Source: Gammaproteobacteria bacterium
GTDB lineage: Bacteria > Pseudomonadota > Gammaproteobacteria > Steroidobacterales > Steroidobacteraceae
Assembly: GCA_025355445.1 (NCBI GenBank)
Contig: JANXZQ010000518.1
Span: 1-35,896 of the forward strand
DNA length: 35,896 nucleotides
Reading direction: 5' to 3'
The position numbers were made by a program, and so were the translations under genes. Below are positions 1 through 6,951 of the stretch, piece by piece (position 1 is the first letter of the stretch; every line of letters starts with the position of its first letter). Below the pieces are notes generated by a model that saw only the letters and a program-made list of their open reading frames with translations, was not told the DNA's origin and ran no database searches.

Positions 1-225
1 AATCACACATATTCAAAACACTTGTATTGGAAGGATGCCTCTTAAGTGATCCTGTTCAGCGTCTCCTTGGTTCCTTTCGCTGGTGACTAGATCTACTCGT
101 ATCACATATTGTTGGGCGATCGACCACAATTAGTTTAGTTACGTGACCGTGCTGAAATTGAGAATTGCCGACGCCAAATTCACCCACCACCTCCTCCGCC
201 CCACTCGCGGGGAGCAGCTGGCGTT

Positions 226-1278
226 TTGATCGTATTCGCCTTCCTTCTCTTCCTCGCCGCCAAAGCCGGTCTCGTGGGGATCCCGCTTGCCGCCATCGTG
301 ACCTCCTGGTTCTTCAAATACGCCTACGTACTCTTCGATCATACCGTCCGCGGCTTCGACGAGCCGCCGACGCTCGACATCCAAATGGTGAACCCCTTCA
401 ATGAGCAGCGGCCGCTCGCCCAACTCGCAATCCTAGGCCTGATTTGGCTCGCTGTGTATTTCGCGTATCTCCGCATCAGGCTGGCATCGGCTATCGTCCT
501 GGGGGTGGTCGCGCTTCTCGCACTGCCCGCCTCGGTCGCAGTACTCGGCATCGAAGGAAACATCTTCAAGGCGGCCTACCCCGTCGCCTGGGTGCGTGTG
601 ATCATTGGACTCGGGCCGATGTATCTCCTCGTTCTTGGCGTCATTGGCGGCTACTCATTACTTATCGCGATTCTGGCCCATTGGGAACTCTGGTTTCCTC
701 TGCAAATCGCGATATTCATGTTTTGCATTCTTTCCACATTCAGCGCGCTGGGCGGCGCCCTCTACGAGCGCCGTCACGAACTCGGGGTGGAGACCTGGGT
801 TTCGCCTGAGCGAGACCTGGAACTCAAAGACGCCAGCGAACTGCGCCAAAGCCATAGTGACGTCACCGAGGCGTACGGAAAAATGCGCGCCGGGTCGCAT
901 ATCGAATGCTGGCAGCAATTGCAGGATTGGCTAAGTAGACGCGGCCACGATCTCGAGGACTATCGCTGGCTCTGCGACCGGGTCGTCTCCTGGGGCGATC
1001 CCCGCTACATCACCCGCCTCTCCCAGGACTACCTCGAGCGCCTGCTTAAGGCGAAGCGCACCGGCGAAGCCCTCAACCTGGTGGCCCAGCGGCTTAAGCA
1101 GGACCCCACCTTCCGTCCCCAATCAGCGGCAACCACCCTGCAAATCGCCCGCCTCGCCGCCGCCGGCGGCGGAGCCCTGCGCGTAGCGCGCACCCTGCTG
1201 GCCGATTTCCCCACCCGCTTTCCCGGCGACCCCGCCATCCGCCTCGCTGACGAACTTGCCCGCACCCTAAGCGCCTAA
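226..1278 (+). CDS. Membrane protein of unknown function
   Basis: I do not recognise this family. The N-terminal half (about residues 1-180) is strongly hydrophobic, with roughly four or five membrane segments, for example LIVFAFLLFLAAKAG near the start. The C-terminal half (about residues 185-350) is soluble, charged and helical, with a TPR-like feel (RYITRLSQDYLERLLKAKRTG), so a cytoplasmic helical domain on a membrane anchor is plausible. The track start is a TTG without a convincing Shine-Dalgarno. The frame stays open upstream to 139 but gives a poor proline run. A different frame (165-225) reads SPTTSSAPLAGSSWR and would join smoothly to LIVFAF if one T of the TTTT run at 224-227 were extra, so the true N-terminus is uncertain. 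The gene is separated by about 150 bp from the ATP-grasp operon and is probably not part of it. Confidence 0.7.
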   Translation: MIVFAFLLFLAAKAGLVGIPLAAIVTSWFFKYAYVLFDHTVRGFDEPPTLDIQMVNPFNEQRPLAQLAILGLIWLAVYFAYLRIRLASAIVLGVVALLALPASVAVLGIEGNIFKAAYPVAWVRVIIGLGPMYLLVLGVIGGYSLLIAILAHWELWFPLQIAIFMFCILSTFSALGGALYERRHELGVETWVSPERDLELKDASELRQSHSDVTEAYGKMRAGSHIECWQQLQDWLSRRGHDLEDYRWLCDRVVSWGDPRYITRLSQDYLERLLKAKRTGEALNLVAQRLKQDPTFRPQSAATTLQIARLAAAGGGALRVARTLLADFPTRFPGDPAIRLADELARTLSA

Positions 1279-1432
1279 CCAGCCTGTCTCCGTGGACCAA
1301 ATACGCGCCTGCCGCGTGCGGGCCGCTTTCATTTGGTGCGCGATTGCAGCTTTAGGGCTCTTAAGTACATGATTGGCTGCGACCCCTGTGCGTGGCATGG
1401 TATTCGCTCAACATTCTAACGAAGGGGGGTAT

Positions 1433-2848
1433 TTGGTTAGCAACCCGTATAACGAAATGTACATGGGCGACAGCGCGGCCAGGCCGCACTACCAGCGCTA
1501 TGCTCAATGGCTCGCCGATCAAGCCCCCGAACGACTCGCCCAAAAGCGCGCCGAGGCGGACGCTCTGTTCCATCGTGTCGGCATCACTTTCGCCGTGTAC
1601 GGTCAAGAAGAAGGCGCCGAGCGCCTCATCCCCTTCGACATAGTGCCGCGCGTCCTGCCCCACGAGGAATGGATTCGGCTCGAGACCGGCCTCAAGCAAC
1701 GCGTGCGCGCGCTCAATGCTTTCATCCATGACATTTACCACGACCAACAAATTCTGAAGGCGGGCGTGGTCCCCGCAGAACAGGTTCTATGTAACTCTCA
1801 GTACCGCCCTGAGATGCAAGGCGTCGACGTGCCCGGCGGTATCTACGCTCACATCGCCGGCATCGACATCGTGCGCGACGGCGCCGGCGAGTTCCGCGTC
1901 CTGGAAGACAACCTGCGCGTCCCCTCCGGCGTCTCCTACATGCTCGAGAACCGCAAAATGATGATGCGCCTGTTCCCCGAACTCTTCTCCGGGCACCGCG
2001 TCGCACCCGTCGATCACTACCCCGACGTACTGCTCGACAATTTACGCAGCGTCGCCCCCACGGGCGTCGCCGACCCCACCGTCGTTCTCTTGACGGCTGG
2101 TGCGCACAACAACGCTTACTTCGAGCATGCCTTCTTGGCGCAGCAAATGGGTATCGAACTGGTCGAAGGCCAAGATCTCTTCGTCCGTGATGAAGCGGTA
2201 TTCATGCGCACCACTCAAGGCCCGCAGCGCGTCGATGTGATTTACCGGCGCATCGATGATGACTTCTTGGATCCCCTCGTGTTTCGTCCCGACTCCACGC
2301 TGGGCGTGCCCGGCTTGCTCACCGCCTACCGCGCCGGCCGCATCACCATCGCCAATGCCATCGGCACCGGTGTCGCCGATGACAAATCGATTTATCCCTA
2401 CGTGCCCGAAATGATCCGCTTCTACTTGGGCCAATCGCCCATCATCGGCAATGTGCACACCTGGATATTGCGGCGGAAAGAGGACCAGGAGTACGTGCTC
2501 GCCCACCTGCCTGAACTCGTGGTCAAGGAGGTGCACGGCGCCGGCGGCTACGGCATGTTGATCGGGCCCGCGGCCACCAAAGCGGAGATCGCTGTCTTTC
2601 GCAAGCAAATCATCGCCACTCCCGAACGCTACATCGCGCAGCCGACATTGGCGCTGTCCACCTGCCCGACCTTCGCCGATCGCGGTCTCGCGCCGCGCCA
2701 CATCGATTTGCGTCCCTTCGTGCTGTCCGGTCGCGATATCACCATCGTGCCCGGCGGCTTGACTCGCGTCGCCCTGCGCGACGGCTCGCTAGTGGTGAAC
2801 TCCTCCCAGGGCGGCGGCACCAAGGACACTTGGGTGCTGGAAACCTGA
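1433..2848 (+). CDS. Circularly permuted ATP-grasp type 2 protein (Anbu operon)
   Basis: This is the DUF404/DUF407-type circularly permuted ATP-grasp ligase. The protein opens with the conserved YNEMY segment, followed by LIPFDIVPRVLPHEEW, then the signature LEDNLRVPSGVSYMLENR and, near the C-terminus, VVKEVHGAGGYGMLIGP. The family is predicted to form amide bonds with ATP, probably making or modifying a peptide, but the substrate is unknown. The ORF track starts at TTG 1373. I prefer TTG 1433, because GAAGGGGGG lies just upstream and the conserved family sequence begins right after it; GTG 1388 and ATG 1397 are alternatives. It is the first gene of a four-gene operon with alpha-E, transglutaminase-like and Anbu genes, an arrangement described for many proteobacteria. 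Confidence 0.93.
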   Translation: MVSNPYNEMYMGDSAARPHYQRYAQWLADQAPERLAQKRAEADALFHRVGITFAVYGQEEGAERLIPFDIVPRVLPHEEWIRLETGLKQRVRALNAFIHDIYHDQQILKAGVVPAEQVLCNSQYRPEMQGVDVPGGIYAHIAGIDIVRDGAGEFRVLEDNLRVPSGVSYMLENRKMMMRLFPELFSGHRVAPVDHYPDVLLDNLRSVAPTGVADPTVVLLTAGAHNNAYFEHAFLAQQMGIELVEGQDLFVRDEAVFMRTTQGPQRVDVIYRRIDDDFLDPLVFRPDSTLGVPGLLTAYRAGRITIANAIGTGVADDKSIYPYVPEMIRFYLGQSPIIGNVHTWILRRKEDQEYVLAHLPELVVKEVHGAGGYGMLIGPAATKAEIAVFRKQIIATPERYIAQPTLALSTCPTFADRGLAPRHIDLRPFVLSGRDITIVPGGLTRVALRDGSLVVNSSQGGGTKDTWVLET

Positions 2849-2918
2849 TGCCCAACCAGTACCCACTGCCGAGCCTGTGCACAACGCCAAGCCCCCACCC
2901 AACGAATAGCCGCGCGAC

Positions 2919-3866
2919 ATGCTGAGCCGCACCGCCGACCACTTGTACTGGATGTCGCGCTACATCGAGCGCGCCGAGAGCCTCGCGCGTCTCGTCGACG
3001 CTCACTATCGCATGTCTCTGCTGCCGCACTCCGCCGACACCCTGGCGCAATCTTTGAGCTCTACGATGACGGCTCTGCAAATGGAGGAAGCGTACAAAGA
3101 CCGCCATGACTCCATCGAACCGCGCGCCGTTTTCGATTTCGTCAGCCTCGATCGCGACTATAGCGGCAGCATTTTCAGTTGCCTGCGCGCGGCGCGCGAA
3201 AACGCCCGCGCGGTGCGCGGCTCTTTGACATCGGAACTCTGGGAGACTCTGAACTCCACTTGGCTCGAAGTGCGGTCGCAGGTCTCGCGCCGCGCGACTA
3301 ACCCCGATATTGGAGAGTTCGTCGAGTGGGTCAAGGAGCGCTCGCACCTCACTCGCGGCGTCACCATCGGCACCATGATGCGCGACGAAGCCTTCCACTT
3401 CACGCGCATCGGCACCTTTCTCGAGCGCGCCGACAGCACCGCGCGCATTCTCACGGCGCATCAAAGCGACTTCGTTCCCGGAGCCGATGCCAGGGAAGTG
3501 CCCGATCCCTATGAATGGAGCGTGCTGCTGCGCGCACTATCCGCCTTCGAAGTCTATCGTCGCGTCTACCGCGACGTGATCACCCCGTTCAAGGTGGCAC
3601 AGCTGCTGATCCTGCGCGATGACATGCCGCGCTCGCTGCTGCGATGCTGCAAAGAGGTCTACAACAACCTTAAATCAGTCTCGAACGAGCAGTCGGCCGA
3701 AACCGAGCGCCGAGCCGGTGAAATGCACGCCATGCTGCATTTCACGCGCATGGAGGAAATCGTGGACGGCGACTTGCCGCGTTTCCTGGAACAGTTCCTG
3801 GCCCGCGTGCGTGATCTCGGCGACCGTATCGCCTCGGACTTTTTGTTACCCCCAGCGGAGGCGTGA
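2919..3866 (+). CDS. Alpha-E domain-containing protein (DUF403)
   Basis: The all-helical alpha-E domain covers nearly the whole 315-residue protein. The N-terminus MLSRTADHLYWMSRYIERAE is the family hallmark. Internal helices contain several arginine and glutamate pairs (RENARAVRGSLTSELWE, FLERADSTARIL). The family always occurs beside circularly permuted ATP-grasp and transglutaminase-like genes and is thought to help the ligase or hold its peptide product. No enzymatic activity is established. The gene lies 70 bp after the ATP-grasp gene, and its stop is 4 bp from the transglutaminase start, so co-transcription is very likely. No clear Shine-Dalgarno is seen before ATG 2919, but the family sequence starts exactly there. 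The length is normal for the family. Confidence 0.93.
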   Translation: MLSRTADHLYWMSRYIERAESLARLVDAHYRMSLLPHSADTLAQSLSSTMTALQMEEAYKDRHDSIEPRAVFDFVSLDRDYSGSIFSCLRAARENARAVRGSLTSELWETLNSTWLEVRSQVSRRATNPDIGEFVEWVKERSHLTRGVTIGTMMRDEAFHFTRIGTFLERADSTARILTAHQSDFVPGADAREVPDPYEWSVLLRALSAFEVYRRVYRDVITPFKVAQLLILRDDMPRSLLRCCKEVYNNLKSVSNEQSAETERRAGEMHAMLHFTRMEEIVDGDLPRFLEQFLARVRDLGDRIASDFLLPPAEA

Positions 3867-3870
3867 ATCC

Positions 3871-4670
3871 ATGCAGATGCACATTCGGCACGAAACGCGT
3901 TACCGCTACGAGCGGCCCGTAAAATACAGTGTACAAAGTCTGCACCTGACCCCGCGCCGCGACCTCAGCCAGCGCGCGCTGTCATGGACCATCACCGCGC
4001 CCGGCCGGCGTCTCGAACAAGTGGATGCCTACGGCAATATTTCCCATCTGCTCACCATCGAAGAGCCGCACCGCGAAATTCAGATCGTGGTGCGCGGCGT
4101 GGTCGAGACCGCCGACACCGAAGCACGGCAGGATGACGGCCCTCTCTCGCCGCTCGCCTATCTCGCGCCGACGCAGCTCACCTCCCCAACGACGACCTGC
4201 GCGCGTTTGCACAACACGCGCTGCAAACCGTCACCGACCCCAAGGCCCGCGCCCTCGCATTGGCCGAAGCAGTCTTCGCTGCCGTGCGCTACAAGTCCGG
4301 CGCCAGCGACGTACAGGACAGCGCCGCGGTCGCATTCAAGAGCGGCGAAGGCGTATGCCAGGATCATGCTCATGTGTACATTGCCTCCGCCCGCGCCGTC
4401 GGCATACCCGCGCGCTACGTCAGCGGCTATCTGTACACCGGTGACGCCAGCGATGCGGCCAGCCACGCCTGGGTCGACGTCTGGCTCGGCGCCGAGATCG
4501 GCTGGCAGAGCATGGACGTCACCCACAAGCGCCCAGCGATACGCACTTACTGCCGGCTGGCCGTCGGCCGTGACTATCTGGACGCCGCCCCGGTTCGCGG
4601 TGTGCGACAGGGCGGCGGCGGCGAAAAAATGGAAGCCAATGTGCTGGTCGTAGAGTCCGCCCAACAGTAG
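3871..4670 (+). pseudogene. Transglutaminase-like cysteine peptidase, frameshifted (Anbu operon)
   Basis: ATG 3871 follows a perfect GGAGG (3857-3861) and starts MQMHIRHETRYRYERPV, the beta-sandwich N-terminal region of bacterial transglutaminase-like proteins. The frame is correct to LAPTQLTSP and then turns to nonsense. The next frame continues with DDLRAFAQHALQTV and MAEAVFAAVRYKSG, and ends at TAG 4670. One extra C in the CCCC run at 4184-4187 restores a single frame of 266 codons, the usual family length. The catalytic parts all lie after the shift: Cys in GEGVCQDHAH (codon 4356-4358), His in SHAWVDVW and Asp in MDVTH. As written, only separate pieces would be made. The intact N-terminal signal, intact active site and good neighbours suggest a base-calling error rather than old decay. 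The predicted role is cleavage or transfer of amide bonds on the product of the ATP-grasp partner. Confidence 0.88.
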
Positions 4671-4679
4671 AATCTCGCG

Positions 4680-5408
4680 ATGACTTACTGCGTCGGCTTA
4701 TTGGTCGACACCGGGCTCGTGATGCTGTCCGATTCGCGGACCAATGCCGGTGTCGATCAAATCAATACTTTTCGCAAAATGGCCACATTTCAGCGAGCCG
4801 ATGACCGCGTGCTGGTGCTGATGTCGGCCGGCAATCTCGCCATCAGCCAGGCCGTGATCAACCTGCTGCACGAGGCCCCAGAGGACCCGGAACAGCCGAC
4901 GCGCATTTTTCGCGCCGCCAACATGTTCAATGCGGCGCGCGTGGTCGGCGATGCTCTACGGGAAATTCACTCGCGCGATGCGAATTCGCTCGAGGAGCAC
5001 GGCCACGAATTCAACGGCACGTTCATTTTGGGCGGTCAGATCAAGGGCGAGGAACCGCGGCTGTTCTATATCTACTCCGCGGGTAATTTCATCGAGTCTT
5101 CGATCGACACACCGTATTTTCAGATCGGCGAAACCAAGTACGGCAAGCCCATCATCGATCGCATCATGTCCAGAAGCAGCAGCTTGGCCCAAGCCGCAAA
5201 GTGCGCGCTGGTCTCCATGGATTCGACCATCCGCTCCAACCTATCTGTGGGTCCGCCGCTCGACCTCGCCATGATTCGGCGCGACGAGTTCAAGCTCGCC
5301 ACTCATATAAGCCTCGATATGGACAACGAATACTTCACCATGATCCGCTCGCGCTGGGGCGCCGCGCTCAAGGAAGTCTTCAGCGAGCTGCCCAACCCTA
5401 ATTGGTAA
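4680..5408 (+). CDS. Anbu, proteasome-type peptidase (bacterial beta-subunit homologue)
   Basis: This 242-residue protein starts MTYCVGLLVDTGLVMLSDSR, the diagnostic Anbu N-terminus. Removal of Met1 would expose Thr2 as the N-terminal nucleophile. The SDSRTNAGVD segment and FRKMATF carry the Asp and Lys expected for the Ntn-hydrolase active site. Anbu is a relative of HslV and the 20S proteasome beta subunit that forms open rings in studied species; its substrate is unresolved. It begins 9 bp after the transglutaminase-like gene and closes the operon. Its stop overlaps the convergent gene on the minus strand by 11 bp. The assignment is firm and the cellular role is not. Confidence 0.95.
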   Translation: MTYCVGLLVDTGLVMLSDSRTNAGVDQINTFRKMATFQRADDRVLVLMSAGNLAISQAVINLLHEAPEDPEQPTRIFRAANMFNAARVVGDALREIHSRDANSLEEHGHEFNGTFILGGQIKGEEPRLFYIYSAGNFIESSIDTPYFQIGETKYGKPIIDRIMSRSSSLAQAAKCALVSMDSTIRSNLSVGPPLDLAMIRRDEFKLATHISLDMDNEYFTMIRSRWGAALKEVFSELPNPNW

Positions 5409-6027
5409 CCGCCGGCTTCTCGCCTCGCGAACTCCCCATCTCGCGGCGCGGCGCTTCAGCATCGGTTGGACAGATTGTCTGCGGCAGCAGCGCGCCGGGC
5501 GCGAATGCGCTCGCTCCGGCAGTCGCAATCTGATAGCAGCTGGAATTGATCCAGACGATCCAATCGCCGCCCGACGTTCGGTACTGCTCACCGGCGAAAT
5601 GACGCCCATGCGGCCACCAACCATCCTCCGCCGCCGAGCCCGGCATGGAGTAATCGCTCTTCGGCCGGTGGCTGCGAATTTCGAACGCCTGCACAGCGCG
5701 GCGCGCCTCCGCCCTCCAGTCAACGCCCGTCCCGTTGCCATTCGATCCCGAAGCAGCGGCCTGTGGCGACGTCGACGTCGCATCGAGTACCGGTGGCGCT
5801 ATAGGAATTGCCGTATCCGCGCTCAAGCGCCGCGGTAAAGAATTTTCGGCACGAATAGTCGGCATCTTCGCCGGCGGTAAGTACATCAGCTCGACCGATT
5901 GATTCGCCGACGAGGCTTTATCAATCTTGCCCGAGCCCAGCAACAGCGCCGCCAGCAAGGCGACATGGGCGGCCAACACCACGCCCAGCGTGGCATACCG
6001 CCGCACCCCCCAGCGTGACTGATTCAT
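5398..6027 (-). CDS. TonB-like N-terminally anchored periplasmic protein, unknown function
   Basis: The protein has a short basic N-terminus (MNQSRWGVRRYATLG) and one membrane helix (about residues 13-32, VVLAAHVALLAALLLGSG), then a proline- and alanine-rich spacer (YLPPAKMP, PIAPPVLDATSTSPQ) and a small globular C-terminal part. The design resembles TonB or energy-transducer-like proteins, but I see no TonB C-terminal domain. The C-terminal part contains two cysteines (NSSCYQIA and PQTICPT) that could form a periplasmic disulfide, and an aromatic stretch GGDWIVWIN. It is divergent from the gene at 6213 and convergent with Anbu, overlapping its end by 11 bp. I do not recognise a specific function. 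Confidence 0.7.
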   Translation of the reverse strand: MNQSRWGVRRYATLGVVLAAHVALLAALLLGSGKIDKASSANQSVELMYLPPAKMPTIRAENSLPRRLSADTAIPIAPPVLDATSTSPQAAASGSNGNGTGVDWRAEARRAVQAFEIRSHRPKSDYSMPGSAAEDGWWPHGRHFAGEQYRTSGGDWIVWINSSCYQIATAGASAFAPGALLPQTICPTDAEAPRREMGSSRGEKPAVTN

Positions 6028-6212
6028 GGCCAGGCTTCACCCGTATTGTGCCATTTGAGATCTGCCAGTGTGGACCTATAGCGACCCGCTTTGGTTCCTG
6101 ACGGCCGGCCAGTCGAACCAGCCACGGCCGAGGGACTACGGTATTATGGGGCTCCCGCACATCGGTCCGGCGGCCAGGCTACAACAACGACTCATTCAGG
6201 CAGGGAGATCTT

Positions 6213-6851
6213 ATGCGTTCACTCTTGGTCATCGCCGCCTTGGCGTGCGGTCTTCTTTCGATCACTACTCCAGCGGACGCCGCCGGTGTACGAGTGTTCG
6301 TCCGGCATGACGTGACGGACTATGCGACGTGGCGCAAGGGCTATGACGGCTTCCGCGCCACTCAGAGGCAACTGGGTGTTGTTTCGCAGTCGGTGTACCG
6401 GTCCGTAGATGATCCCAACGACATCACGGTCGTGCACGATTTCAAATCTGAGCTGGATGCCAAGGCCTTCGTAACGTCGGACAAGTTGAAGACCGCAATG
6501 CAAGGTAGCGGCGTCAAGGGCGCGCCGACGATCTGGTATACGACCATGACTCCTGGCGCGGCGGGCAAGCCGAACCATGTGAGACTGTTTGTGCACCATG
6601 AAGTGACCGACTACGCAGCCTGGCGCAAAAGCTACGACGCGTTTCAGACCACTGTCCGCAAGATGGGCGCCACCATGCAGGCCGTCTACCAGGTGACGGA
6701 TAACCCCAATGATGTGATCGTTACCCATGACTTTGCATCTGCGGAGAAGGCCAAGGGGCTGTTAGCCTCGGCCGAGCTCAAGGCCGCCATGCAAAACGCC
6801 GGCGTCAAGGGCCAGCCGCAAGCTTGGATTACCACCCGAGCTTTAAAGTAG
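6213..6851 (+). CDS. Exported protein with two tandem dimeric alpha/beta-barrel-type domains
   Basis: A Sec signal peptide is clear (MRSLLVIAALACGLLSITTPADA, cleavage likely near residue 24). The mature protein is a head-to-tail duplication of about 95 residues. Copy one has VFVRHDVTDYATWRKGYDGF and VYRSVDDPNDITVVHDF; copy two has LFVHHEVTDYAAWRKSYDAF and VYQVTDNPNDVIVTHDF. Each copy ends with a KTAMQ.SGVKG or KAAMQNAGVKG segment. The pattern fits the ferredoxin-like fold of the antibiotic-biosynthesis-monooxygenase (ABM) or cyclase superfamily, where two units normally pair; here both are on one chain. Shine-Dalgarno AGGGAGA lies just before ATG 6213. The role is unknown, and export is unusual for this fold. 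Confidence 0.82.
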   Translation: MRSLLVIAALACGLLSITTPADAAGVRVFVRHDVTDYATWRKGYDGFRATQRQLGVVSQSVYRSVDDPNDITVVHDFKSELDAKAFVTSDKLKTAMQGSGVKGAPTIWYTTMTPGAAGKPNHVRLFVHHEVTDYAAWRKSYDAFQTTVRKMGATMQAVYQVTDNPNDVIVTHDFASAEKAKGLLASAELKAAMQNAGVKGQPQAWITTRALK

Positions 6852-6951
6852 GCGCCTCGCTGCGAGAATGCTCGAGACTGCGGCCGTACCTGTACGCTCG
6901 CGGGCAATGCGTGCCCAAGAGAGGCATGGGCCCGGGAATCCTGACGGAAAC

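Noticed and set aside
1-138. AT-richer leader of the window as an RNA gene or mobile-element end
   Set aside because: I found no stable cloverleaf, no terminal inverted repeat and no recognisable RNA motif. It may be the end of an intergenic region cut by the window.
1279-1432. Specific promoter or terminator upstream of the ATP-grasp operon
   Set aside because: No convincing -35/-10 pair or hairpin followed by a T run could be read with confidence.
2042-3464. Long antisense ORFs opposite the ATP-grasp and alpha-E genes
   Set aside because: They are frame shadows of high-GC coding sequence. The sense frames match strong families across their full length and the antisense products are low-complexity.
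3619-4653. Track ORF taken as one 344-residue gene
   Set aside because: Its first part is an alternative frame of alpha-E, its middle is the transglutaminase N-terminus and its end is post-frameshift nonsense.
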